Source: Mixophyes australis | Lineage: Eukaryota; Chordata; Amphibia; Anura; Limnodynastidae | DNA: 64,000 bases | Reading direction: 5' to 3' | Assembly: GCA_036250195.1 (NCBI GenBank) | Contig: JAVHZZ010000008.1 | Coordinates: 15,443,434 to 15,507,433, forward strand | Shown here: piece after piece, positions 1-11,772 of the stretch | Position numbering within the stretch: the first letter of the stretch is position 1 | Layout of the letters: the number at the start of each line of letters is the position of its first letter | Notes under the pieces: generated by a model | What the model saw: only the letters and a program-made list of their open reading frames with translations | What the model was told of the DNA's origin: nothing | The model's database searches: none | Position numbers and translations under genes: made by a program

Positions 1-2197
1 AATACATGTGATACAGAATCTTACTTGTTCTCTCTATAAAGTCATGTGCTACAAGGAGACCAATCATTAATCAGTTCTGAGTTTCCATTGCTACTGTCAT
101 GCACTAGGTATTAATACAATCTGATTGTATTCTTATTTAATAAATACACTGAGAGCAATGCATAATCATACAGTAAAGGGCACATAAGGTATACAAATGT
201 ATGTACAGTAAATGAATAAAGGATTAAATACAATTAGGAAACAGGTACTATCCTGAAGAGCTTATGATCTATAGAATGAAAAACATAACGTACTGAATAT
301 TCATCGAGACTTAGAGTCTAGTAAACTAAAGGCTAAGGAATTATCTATGCTTAGGAAAGTAGTGTAGCGTGATCAGATGAATGTATATACACTGCTTTGT
401 CTTGTGTTACTATTCTACTGTATATTTATAAAGGCTCAATTCCAGTGTTCACTGCTAGGAAACAAGCTGCTTGTCTAGGCTGAATGAGAGAGGTTTTGAT
501 TAGAGATGAGAGAACCTGTACCAAAATCAAGCTTTGTGGAGTAACAAGTTGTTTCCGGTGATACAATCTTTGATTTCTACTACATATTTGCCAACTCTCC
601 CTGAATGTCAGGGAGACTCCCTGATCCTGAACCAGTACAAGACGTGGTTGGCTTTGCCATCTGTGGCATGATGACACAGTTCAGAAATTGTGTCCTATGT
701 CCATGTATTGATGCCTATGGAGGTGGCCATTTTCATGGAGACCAAGATTTAATCAAAGACTGACAGGTAAGACAACATGACTTCAGTAATGGAGACAGAA
801 ATGTAAAAGACACTTCAGTCTCTAGAGATTTCTTTAACGCATAGTTACCTACTCTCCCGGAAAGTTCGGGAGACTCCCGCATTTTTGGGAGACCTCCCGG
901 TTCTCGCCCCCGCAATAGATAAGTGGCGAGAGCGAGGTTTAATGGCGCAATTATCGCGTCATCTTAGCCCGCCCCCTGCTGTAATTGACTGAAATTGTGA
1001 CAATCGTTTAGGGGGCGGGGCCAAAATAATGCGATTCGTCAAGCCCTGCACACCCACCTCCTCCGGGATCTTCCTGAAGCCAATAAGGAAAAGTTGGCAA
1101 GTATGTTCTACTACTGCTATCAGTGTAAGAAGAGGCCATATATTTTAGGCCGCCCGCACCCCATTAGTTTACTGAGTTTCCATTAGCCGGCACTATTATT
1201 GGCTAATATATTTCTGAGAGATTTCTTCCTTTTATGTTTTCTGCACCTGTCCTGCACTGAACTCTCATTGGTTGTTGGAGTTTAGTGCAGGACAGGAAAT
1301 GGATGTTTATCAGCCAATAATAATTCCCAACTGACAGAAGTTCCATTCTATCTCTCCGGTGGAACATCTCAGCAACCCTGACCATGATTCTTCTTTCCAC
1401 CACTGACTAGCAGAAAAACAAGCTGTAAGCTCTGTTTAGTAGAAGGATTCCTGGAGAATACCTGATGCAGCAGTGGGAATTATCACCTAATGAGTGTGGG
1501 GGGCTTCCCTTGCAGTTCCACTATTGGCAGCTAGGGAGTGGTGGGCTCTCGAGCAGTAAGTTTTCTACCCAAGCTTTGCAGGTGACTCTAATGACTTTGG
1601 GGGTCGTAGTACTTCTCAAATTGAGTTCAGTCTTAAAAATGATCAGCACCCAATCCAGACTATGTGCTTAGGGGAAAATGAGGAAGACATGTTTCTGCTA
1701 GCCATGGCTAATTCTAGCATCCGTTTCTTGCTAATGGTCTATTAATATTTAACCCTACCTTTGTTTCCATTTACGTAATCATTATCTCGTCTTGTCTTTA
1801 CTAATGATACCACTTACGACACAATTCCAGCATCATTCCTGTGCAGATTGAGTTATAATATGATCAATATCATTTTCACCAATTAGAGAACATTAGTATT
1901 GATTACAGCAATTGTATGTCCTAGGAATTATAGGAAGCACTAATTATCATGGAATGCACAGTATGGACATCTGAAGGACAGTGAGGAACATCACGAAGGA
2001 TAATGTAACTAAGGTCTTCTATGTTTTATCGTGTTTACAGTAATACAATATATCAATGTATAAAATTAGGCCAGGATTAGATTTAATCTTCTGGCCACTT
2101 TGCAACTGTATCCAAGAAATAGACGTACTTAAGTTATTGCACAAGGCCCATGTGGACTATTTTTAAATACAGGCCTGGAGATGAGACAAATTCCATT
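1..2197. other. Intergenic DNA, mostly unclassified
   Basis: No exon-like segment recognised. Two fragments of the CCCGGGAG-type element lie here (583-640 and 842-1108). The remaining sequence is AT-rich and unique by eye; open frames are short and lack family features. Confidence 0.6.
842..1108. mobile_element. Non-autonomous palindromic element with CCCGGGAG-type termini
   Basis: It begins CCTACTCTCCCGGAAAGTTC and ends in GTTGGCAAGTAT, the reverse complement of a typical left end. Inside are GGGGGCGGGGCCAAAAT and a matching inverted segment. Related copies lie at 22515-22759, 50426-50699 and 54502-54780, with a fragment at 583-640. Confidence 0.7.
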
Positions 2198-2520
2198 GGG
2201 GCAGCACGGTGGCTCAGTGGTTAGCACTTCTACCTCACATCACTGGGATCAAAAGTTCAATTCCCGACCATGGCCTTATCTGTGTGCAGTTTGTATGTTC
2301 TGCCTGTGTTTGCGTGGGTTTCCTCTGGGTGCTCCGGTTTCCTCCCACACTCCAAAAACATACTAGTAGGTTAATTTACTGCTATCAAATTGACCCTAGT
2401 GTGTGTGTGTGTGTGTGTTAGGGAATTTAGACTGTAAGCCCCAAAGGGGCAGGGACTGATGTGAGTGAGTTCTCTGTACAGCGCTGTGGAATTAGTGGCG
2501 CTATTTAAATAGATGATGAT
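2198..2520 (+). mobile_element. tRNA-headed SINE, full length, plus strand
   Basis: The head has a tRNA-like A-box (TGGCTCAGTGG) and a B-box (AGTTCAATTCCC). The central part is the widespread vertebrate GTGGGTTTCCTC..GGTGCTCCGGTTTCC block known from HE1/V-SINE-type elements. The tail has GGGGCAGGGACTGATGTGAG, a GCGCTATATAAA-like box and short GATG repeats. Family naming is from memory. See findings for its unusual 3' flank. Confidence 0.85.
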
Positions 2521-2576
2521 TGTTCAACTCATGAGTTTATTTGTCAAATTGGGCCAGTGGTTCTGTTTGTTTATAG

Positions 2577-5500
2577 ATCTTGTTTAACAAACACTTTAAA
2601 ATACCATTTTTAGAATATTTTAAAAGATTTTGTTGTGACTTTTTCATCATGATTTTCGCTAACTGAATTGCCAGTCATTAAACATTGATATTTGTAGACT
2701 CAAAATTTGCTGAAACATTTTGGTAATCTTTAGTATATTTTAGTATCTTTAGTATAAGGAAGATGTAATAATTCTTCACAATGATACTTCATAGTTCAAT
2801 ATATTAGGAACAATTTACAACCTACTTAATACTTAGCTCAACTTAACATGAGTAACATGCATTCAAAAGGGTCTGGGCTCAGCCTACACTCAGTCCTAAT
2901 CTGCTACACATGACTCACACTTGACTCGACTGGCTGCTAACTATAACATTTTAAGGCCATGTCATACCAGAACCTGCTAGTAACAATTTTCTGAAATATA
3001 AAATGCATGAAATTGTGACTTAAACCATATGGTCACCATTAGAGAACAGATGCAGCTTTGTATATACTGCTAAATCCTGCCCAATCCTCCCTGTTCCCAT
3101 AATTATTCTGCAATCAATCAGCATCCAAACAATGATCACAACTGAATCCAGGATGACATAGTAATGTCATCCTGCATAAGTGAGGCGGCATCCAATTGGA
3201 GGAGAACTTCAGAAGTGAGCTGGCATCCAATTGGTGGAGAACTGCATAAGTGAGGCAGCATCCAACTGGTGGAGAACTGCATAAGTGAGGCAGCATCCAA
3301 TTGGTGGAGAACTGCATAAGTGAGACAGCATCCAATTGGAGGAGAACTGCATAAGTGAGGCAGCATCCAACTGGTGGAGAACTGCATAAGTGAGGCAGCA
3401 TCCAATTGGTGGAGAACTGCATAAGTGAGGCAGCATCCAACTGGTGGAGAACTGCATAAGTGAGGCAGCATCCAATTGGTGGAGAACTGCATAAGTGAGG
3501 CAACATCCAATTGGAGGAGAACTGCATAAGTGAGCTGGCATCCAATTGGTGGAGAACTGCATAAATAAGGCAACATCCAATTGGAAGAAAACCGCATAGC
3601 TGAGCTGGCATCCAATTGGAGAAGAGCTGCAGGATTTAACAGTACATATAGGATTGCATCCTCTTGGAGTTCAGGGGACAGTCTTGGGCTCCCAGTAGAT
3701 TTTGGATAAATTCGACCATCAATTGTGTGGTGAACCTTTGAACGCCTGTCTGAAATGCCATAGGTTAGTTTATAGCAAACATCCTCTAATCAGAAGCAAC
3801 TGTACAAGTTTATTTTATATAGTATAAACTTTTTGTTTTCCGCTGTTAAATCTTATCAATAATACAATATGTTTTGTTCTATTTCTTGCCTTTATCAGCT
3901 ACTAGCTCTGAGATCTGCAGCAATGAAAAGTGTTAGTGGTAGAATAAAAGTCCTTTTAACCATACTATGAACTTTCTGTTATTATCTACCAATTAGTTGT
4001 TTTGATATTGCCTTATTGATTTTGTCACCTGTTTAGGATTCCTTCCTAATCTTTATTCATAACAAGCTGTGGTGTGCAAATATCACACGTGATCTTTTAA
4101 ATCTAATCTTTGCAATCTGATGCTTATAGAACTGGAAGGTTTGAAGTGTTTGATTATGTATGTTTAATTGCCCCTAATAAAAATGACATACTTACTCTTA
4201 ATCTTCAGTGGACTTTAATATCTCGTCAATTAAAAATGACATATTGGATGCAATATTTTAGTATTTATATATTTTGACAGAATTTGTGCCAGAGGCTTTA
4301 AAAGAATGGGAAACAGAGAAATTAAAATAGCTAAAAGAGCGTCTTAGACATCCAGCTCAATACAAAAGATGGCTGACCACGCATGGCCTTGAAGTTTGTC
4401 TACTAGGGATTAGTCACATGGAAATCAGTGATAGAATGTGAATTGCATTTAATGTATACACAACATTTACTAGTGTCTCTCCAAACAGACTCGCATCTTA
4501 TATAAAAAACACTGCATATCTATGTGTATCTAGCAAAATGAGGTACTGGTTCATATTTTGACTAAAACATTTAAGCCTGCGTTCCAGCGTCAAGGGTACC
4601 TTACTGTAAAAAAAAAAGACGCCATTATGTGTGCTTGCTGAGTTGGACATGTCGCAAGAGGCGTCCTGATCTGCATATTTGCCAGGTTGATGTCAGGCAT
4701 TCAATAAACGTAATTGCGCTCACCTCTGCATATGTGGCCAGGATGAGATAGATATGCCTGTGTGCGGTGCAGTGTAACTTGTTCAATGCAGCTATTGCAG
4801 TACTCAAAAACCACACAATATTGTTCCCCTTGTGGTTATTTCTGGAGGACAGCTTTAGGATACTATTTTATAGTGTGTGCTTGCAGAGTTACTAATTTAA
4901 TGCGCCGATTGAGTTTGAGCAATCAAATATTAATTCACTAGAAACACCCCAGCAGCTGTCTCTTTACAGCGTCTGAGTGCAATTGGAATCTGCGTTAATG
5001 CACAATGATTGTAAGGCTTAATGGTAAGACATGCGAACAAACACCTGTCATACAGTCACAGCGCAAATGAATTAAGCACAATCAGCTGTAGACGGCAAAC
5101 AGCAAGCAGCCAATCAAAAGGCAGCGAATGAGAATCGTCCAGCTAATGCTGCTGACCGTCACCATCAGTGCATATTTTGCACCGGGGTAGAGCACCTACA
5201 AGCGATGCAGGAGTATATGTGTCAGTGTACAGGTTTGCTTTTATTAGAACATATTCTTACTGTACTCTGTCTACTCTTGCACTACCCCCACCTTCCACAT
5301 CTCAAAGAGCACCAGTACGTGGAAAGTAAAACCAAATCTGCATTGTGACCTCTGTACTATAGATTTAAGCAGTTAAGGAGGTAAGCTTGGAGCATTTCCA
5401 CTGGGCTTGGTACAAACAGATCTCGCGTTCCAGAGTGCACAGGAAAAGCGGAGGGAGGGTCGTGGCGATCTCTGGAACGTTGGAGGGATTGGAAGTAGGA

Positions 5501-5701
5501 GGTGAAGAGGAAATCTTGGAGTGGAACGAATAATATATTCCCTCCCCTATGTTCCAAAGAAATCAGCAAGCTGTGCTGGTAAACGGTTAGCTCACATGAG
5601 AAACCAACTTGAAGCCAAATCTATACCCTGCTTCACTGTCCTTAGACCAGAACAGGTCCTCTTGCAGCTGATGCTTCCTCCACCATCCGCTTCATCCTCA
5701 T
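2577..5701. other. Intergenic DNA around the 35-bp minisatellite
   Basis: Apart from the minisatellite at 3170-3625 I see no element. The 4850-5160 stretch is low in simple repeats and has several ATTA/TAAT homeodomain-type cores; it is listed as a candidate conserved element in the findings. 5170-5320 resembles 42440-42600, suggesting a dispersed repeat. Confidence 0.5.
3170..3625. repeat. 35-bp minisatellite, about 13 copies
   Basis: The unit CTGCATAAGTGAGGCAGCAT plus CCAATTGGTGGAGAA recurs every 35 bases, with AATTGG/AACTGG and GGTGG/GGAGG variants. The outer units are more diverged than the inner ones. Confidence 0.95.
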
Positions 5702-5986
5702 ATATCTAAATAGCGCCATGCATCCCTGTACAGAGAATATTTGTCATCCAAATCAGTCAATATCCCATTGCAGCTGAAAGTGTAAGTTTCCTAACACACA
5801 AACAGATGGATGCTATGGTTAATTTTGCCAGCAGCCAATTAACCTACTAGTATGTTTTTTGGAGTGTGGGAGGAAACCGGAGCACCCGGTGGAAATCAAC
5901 GCAAACACGGAGAGAACATACAAACTCCACACAGATAAGTCTGTGGGTGGGAATCGAGTTCATGACCCTGTGCCTCTATGGCTGAT
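5702..5986 (-). mobile_element. Same SINE family, minus strand, head decayed
   Basis: Reads in reverse from AATAGCGCCATGC (tail) through GGAGTGTGGGAGGAAACCGG to a degraded head at GGAATCGAGTTCATG. Confidence 0.8.
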
Positions 5987-8550
5987 AATGATTCTATTGA
6001 TTTTAACAAGATCATTATAGGCATTGCTGTTGTTTTGGGACTACACAAATTTAGATACCAGTCTAATTGGCAGATAATAGTTGTGAGATTGCTAACTTAA
6101 TGTAACAATATCGCACTTGCTTGAAAAGTAAGCATTCCAGGTCAGTACGTGAGGATGTCATGCATTAGCCTCCGCGACTGTCACAATGGGAGTTTTTTGT
6201 AAGTGGCATGGGATTATGACCTTATGCCTCATTAGTGCCTACACCTGTATTCCTCTTATTTAATGCACCTGTTTTCAGCACTACTTTCCTGAGCAATGTG
6301 TTAGTATTGAGCATTGTGAGGACACCTACTTAACCATCTTGTTTTCTCCAAACCTTGACTTCAGCTAGTTACTTTGATCATTATGCTTTCTCCTGTCCTG
6401 ACATCGGATTATGACCTTGGTTATTCTACCTTCTCCAGCCCTGACCTTGGCTTGTCTGTTTGGCTATTTTCTGTCTGGATCTGCTTCCTGGATCATCAGA
6501 CAAGACACAGTTTCCAGGTCCGGGTAAGTTATTTTATTCCCTTCCTGTGCCTGGCAGGTCCTGCTTCTGTCTGCAAGAAGCAGAGTTATACTTAAGATGT
6601 GCTACTTTACCAGAAGTTTAACCTAATAATGTGTCCAGAGACAGTACTCTTGAATTGTGGAACATTTGTTATACAGGAAGTTAGAGGTGTCTACCCTGAA
6701 GACTTTATCATTTTATGCAGGTAACATTTTCTATACAAAGGTGGTACTTTTGTTCATGGTAATGACCACTCCAGTATTTTGATTAAAATGTGCTGTTCTG
6801 TAGAATAGAAAAAAAAGAGATTTGAGTGAACCAGTCACAGTTCTATTTATTTACTAATTGATTTATTCGTTTTTATGAACCAAAGAGGCAAATACGTTGC
6901 CACGTTGAGCTGAAAATTTGTAACTGCTTATGTCATTTCCTATTCTAATGATTATTTACAAAAACTACGTAAAATCCAAAGTTATTCACTCCTTTGCGTT
7001 GGTCTGGATAGGTCTGTGTAGAAAACTAGCATAGAGAAAGCAAATTCAGTGTCTGAGTAAAAAATATATAATATTAGTGAGTGAGTCATTGTTTTGTACA
7101 TATTTCCTTTATTTCTATAAAAAAGTATGAGATCATTATCTAACATAAAAGTAGAAATGATAAAACATTCTGTTGTATTCTTTGACTTTCAATGTTTTGT
7201 GAACAGCAAATTAATTTCCCAAGGTTAAGAGTGAATTTATTTTTTTTAAAAAAATACCCTCACTGATTACATAGTTAACAATGGACTAAGACAAACAAAT
7301 CCCATTAAAAATATTGTTTGCTACATTAAAGCAAGCACACGGTTGCTGGTTTTTCAAGAAAAAGAATTCTAGTAAGTGAATAACTTGGAAGGTCATTGTA
7401 TTGTATGTATGCCCTTTTACGTCTACGAGAATTGTATGAGATGACTAGCTAACATAAAAGTAGAAATAAGTTAAACATTTGGCAAGTTTCAACTTCTTTG
7501 AATTTCAGTTTTGTTAAAGGTAGTCAATTCATTATAGCTTTGTAGAAATAAAAAGGAAACCTCTTTGGCTAATATTGCTTTTAAAAATAGCCACACTACA
7601 TTGGTAACATGAAATTATTGCTAAAGGGAGCAAGGAACTTAGGGAACAAATGATTTGAATATTGTCTCGTTGATACAAATTAAAGCAACCATGCAGTGAC
7701 CATTCTACGGAAATACCATTTTATGCAAACGTATTTTGTACAAATCTTGTTGTACCTGCAGTACCATCTACTAGGTAAATGTGAGTACCCTAGCCTCAGC
7801 CCCTGGATAAAAGGCTGCCTGAAAAACTAGAGGGGGGTCTGAGTGGGAGGACCAAAGATTGCAGCTAGTGATTGGCCCTCATGCTCAGTACCCCACGACT
7901 TATATAATGATGAATGGAATTAATTTGCTGCCTATGTATTACAGAAACAGAAGAGCCTCAGAATAAAACACTGCGTGGCATCGGCCGGGGGATACGACAA
8001 GGGTAGTTAGATGTTCAGCAAAACTGATCTAGTAAGTGGTAGTGTAGCTTTAAGAGTATGTCAGTGATTGAAATTAGTGTATTGATTAATTTAATGACCA
8101 ATGAACAATTGTACAAATTCCTTATTTGGTCATGGCCTTTTCTGTCTTAAAAATTGTGTTACCACTGATAGCAGACGCGTCATGCGTTGATCAACCAATT
8201 GCCGACCGCCCACTGTCTCTCTACGTTGTTGTGGTTCTCATAAAGTTCAGAGACAGCATAGAAAGGCCACAGCTCCCGCGGCACAACACCATTAATGGAC
8301 CAGGGCTATCAGTAACTCAGTGGTCCAAAGACCAGGCAAGAGCTAATTAATGACCCTCCATACATTTAAACCAACACTCAATATGAGCACTGCATGAGCC
8401 ATCCAGTACATCTGCACTAAGTGCGTGGTGGTTGACAGATCCTTCATAGATGTTGGGAAAATCCAGAGTGATCTCCACTAACTCTACCACGTTTAGATCT
8501 TTGGTAGGCTGGATCTAATAGCAACTTACATGTAGGCTAGAGTAAGTTAG
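5987..8550. other. Intergenic DNA with a diverged tandem duplication
   Basis: 6360-6600 has repeated CTGACCTTGGCTTGTCTG-like text of the kind found in frog LTR retrotransposon fragments (weak inference). 7070-7700 is a diverged duplication. No coding exon seen. Confidence 0.45.
7070..7700. repeat. Diverged tandem duplication of about 310-360 bp
   Basis: Landmarks occur twice in the same order: GTCATTGT.TTGTA, AGTATGAGAT / TGTATGAGAT, CTAACATAAAAGTAGAAAT (7142 and about 7450) and TTAAAGCAA.CA (about 7326 and 7681). Confidence 0.65.
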
Positions 8551-8873
8551 AGCAGCACGGTGGCTCAGTGGTTAGCACTTCTGCCTCACAGTACTGGGGT
8601 TATGAGTTCGATTCCCGACCATGCCCTTCTCTGTGAGAAGTTTGTATGTTCTCTCTGTGCTTGCGTGGGATTTCTTCCGGGGACTCTGGTTTGCTCCCAC
8701 ACTCCAAAAACATTATAATAGGCTAATTGGCTGCTACTACATTTGACCTTAGTCTCCTTCGGTCTGTGTGTGTTGGAGAATTTAGACTGTAAGATCCCAT
8801 GTTGCAGGGACTGATGTCAGTGAGCTCTCTGTACAGTGTTGTGGAATTAGCAGCCCTATATAAATGTTGATGT
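8551..8873 (+). mobile_element. Same SINE family, plus strand
   Basis: Full head AGCAGCACGGTGGCTCAGTG, central block somewhat diverged, tail ending TATATAAATGTTGATG. A perfect 13-bp-arm hairpin (GGAGACCCTTCAT..) follows at 8874-8904. Confidence 0.85.
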
Positions 8874-8991
8874 AGGAGACCCTTCATTCTGAAGGGTCTC
8901 CTACATTAAATACATAGATAACTACAAATTAAAATAAAATACAGAATTTATAAAGTAATTTAGCTCCCGTTCCATCTCAGTAAAAACCAAG

Positions 8992-9339
8992 TCACAGTGG
9001 CTCAGTGGTTAGCACTTCTGCCTCACAGCGCTGGGGTCATGAGTTCGATTCCCGACTATGGCCTTATCTGTGCAGAGTTTGTATGTTCTCCCTGTGTTTG
9101 TGTGGGTTTCCTCCGGGTGCTCTGGTTTCCTCCCACACTCCAAAAACTTAATAGTAGGTTAATTGGCTGCTATCAAAATTGACCCTAATCTGTCTGTGTG
9201 TGAGTATGTGTCTATATTAGGGAATTTAGACTGTAAGCTCCAATGGGGCAGGGACTGATGTGAGTGAGTTCTCTGTACAGCGCTGCGGAATTAGTGGCGC
9301 TATATAAATAAGTGATGATGATGATGATGATGATGATGA
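8992..9339 (+). mobile_element. Same SINE family, plus strand, clipped head
   Basis: Begins at CACAGTGGCTCAGTGG, lacking the first few bases of the head; ends in a GATG repeat of about ten units. It lies only 120 bp after the previous copy. Confidence 0.85.
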
Positions 9340-10450
9340 AGTCATCTGTTGTGTTCCTCAGCAATCATTTTGAGTTACCAATGTAGCCAGTGAGCATCTA
9401 TATAACCTCATTGGAGTTGAACTCACTGACAAACTCCAATTCACTCTATTAAAATAACAAAATAGCATTTAATTTAACCAATTTAAATTATAAATCACAT
9501 TTTAGACTTTCATAAAGATTCCAATGCCTTTTTTTTTGACCCAGGAATTGGAGTAAATTCCTTCTGAACATGCCCAGAAATGGGCCATACATCCGTGAAC
9601 ACAGCAACATCCAATTCGTCTTCGAATGCATAGGACACATACGACAGCCTACGGTTTCAAGGGCGGAACGGGGAGGGGAATGGGCGTATGCAAGTAGCCA
9701 ATGTACCGTAAAAGCATGGCAAGTTAGAGCGCACGCAGCAATTTGCATATGTTTCGTGTGCTTTAATGAATCAGGTGTGTACATTTATATACCAAAAAGT
9801 CAACTATTGGCCCAATATTGGGAATCGTCCCGTTATCTGAGCCACAAGAGAGAAGTTTCTTTTTAGCTAAAAGTGTATAGAGGAACAAAAGCTAAATATA
9901 AATATATATGAAGAGACACCGGCACTGTATAAAAATCATCTTTGTGGATTCCGGAATACTGCCAAAACAATACTTGTTCAGTTAAAGGTCATCCAAATAA
10001 TAGTGTAGCTTTTAAAAAAACCAAAACTGTTTAGACATGACAGTGGGTACTCAGCACTGAAAACAGACTCAATATTGCCACATCATTTTATTTTGTGCTT
10101 GAAAATGGATGTTAAATTATATGTTGTAGGTATAGACATACATTTCCAAACTGTCATAGACGAATTGCTGGCAAATCACACTTACTCAATGTCCTGCTAA
10201 ACTTACCATTAATTTCCCTCGATGTCATAGACGTGTTACCGTAGCTTCCATTTCCTGCTGAAACACTAGGCGACCTAGCAATTCACACATATTAAATGCC
10301 ACCTCCTGGTCACATATATATAAGTGAAAGAAAGACAAAGAGCAAAATAATACAAAGTTAACTCTGTCATTCCCAGATCGGTACAGGACGGTTATATAAC
10401 CCCAAACTGTTTATTAATGTGTTAGGGGTTTTTAGAGTGCAGTCAGAGCC
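9340..10450. other. Intergenic DNA, no gene seen
   Basis: A small open frame exists on both strands at about 9490-9870, but it shows no domain, codon bias or splice context. Mostly AT-rich unique sequence. Confidence 0.5.
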
Positions 10451-11025
10451 AGTGGCTGATGCAGGGGGGAAGTCGATCAGGGCAATCGCCCCCCCCCTAG
10501 CAGCAGTGGCAGATCACTATATTGATGTTCCCGGCAACTGACAGACAGGCAAAGAATCCCGACTGGCCGCTCTGATTGTGTTTTAACACAATCAGCTAGG
10601 GCAGCACGGTGGCACAGTGGTTAGCACTTCTGCCTCACAGCACTGGGGTCATGAGTTCAATTACCGACCATGGCCTTATCTGTGTGGAGTTTGTATGTTC
10701 TCCCCGTGTTTGCGTGGGTTTCCTCCGGGTGCTCCGGTTTCCTCCCACATTCCAAAAACATACTGGTAGGTTAATTGGCTGCTATCAAATTGACCTTAGT
10801 CTCTCTCTCTGTCTGTGTCTATATTAGGGAATTTAGACTGTAAGCCCAATGGGGCAGGGACTGATGTGAGTGAGTTCTCTGTACAGCACTGCGGAATTAG
10901 TAGTGTTATATAAATAGCCGATGATGATGATGATGAGCTGCTGCTGAAAGCCCCATGCATCTATTAGGAAAAAAAGAGGCAGGGCACAAATCGCCCCCCT
11001 AAAAAAAATTATAGGTCCGCCCCTG
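10451..11025. mobile_element. hAT-like non-autonomous element split by a SINE
   Basis: The left end CAGTGGCTGATGCAGGGGGG and right end TCCGCCCCTG have the CAG..CTG form common to hAT elements. The flanks GTCAGAGC and CTCAGATA share TCAGA, a possible worn 8-bp target duplication. Removing the SINE leaves about 235 bp. Confidence 0.6.
10599..10936 (+). mobile_element. Same SINE family, inserted in a hAT-like element
   Basis: Full length from GGGCAGCACGGTGGCACAG to a GATG tail. It interrupts the element at 10451-11025. Confidence 0.85.
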
Positions 11026-11485
11026 CTCAGATACATGGCCTTATTGTCCAATAGACTGACTAGCACCTAGGGTGCAAGGCTTTTGGGGGACGCATCATTT
11101 TTGGGGGTGCAAAATTGTGACAGGCAGAGGTATAAACTAAATTTCCTTTTAAAATATAAGAGAATAGTTGTACTCCAAAGTGGCCATTCTCAGGTCAGAC
11201 GCTTGAGGAGGAGCCCTTTTATACAGCTCTGATTTTAATGAAAACAAAGCGAGTGGCAAAGATTCCCGTGACCCCGATAAAAGTCAATTGGAGCTGAGTT
11301 TTGAAAACAAACAAACGTAAACATGGATGGTGGGGGTGAAGCCGAATTTTAAAATTAAAAAAAAATTAAAAGCCGAGTTTGTTTTTAACCTTTAGCCAGT
11401 CGTGGAAGCTGAGGGGGCGCTATGAGCGTATTAGCTTAGGCTGGTCTGAACCCTTAATCAGGCCCTGGTCACATTCTCTAGCAGT

Positions 11486-11764
11486 CAGGGCCATCTTTTC
11501 CATTGGGCACGATGGGCAGCTGCCCGGGGGCCCCACGGGCAAGGGGGCCCCATAGGCAGGGCTCTTAATGAGAATAAATAATCCTGGAAAGGAAAAAAAC
11601 CTGCATAAAAAACCTTCAAGGGTCACTGAGCAAGTACATCTATCTATCTCTATATATCTATATATATGTCTGTATCTGTATACATCTATATATCTATATC
11701 TATATCTAGGGGCCCCGGTGCACTGCTTTGCCCGGGGGCCCATAATGTTGTTAAGATGGCCCTG
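11486..11764. mobile_element. 279-bp hAT-type MITE with perfect 8-bp target duplication
   Basis: Inverted termini CAGGGCCATCTT and AAGATGGCCCTG are flanked on both sides by CTAGCAGT (11478-11485 and 11765-11772). The interior has GGGGGCCCC blocks and a TATATC microsatellite. The 8-bp duplication and CAGGG end are standard hAT signatures. Confidence 0.9.
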
Positions 11765-11772
11765 CTAGCAGT

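Noticed and set aside
2209..2272. tRNA-like A- and B-box at SINE heads considered as tRNA genes
   Set aside because: No cloverleaf can be completed; the boxes are the internal promoter of the SINE, seen in every copy.
3114..3615. Three overlapping minus-strand open frames
   Set aside because: All are products of the 35-bp minisatellite.
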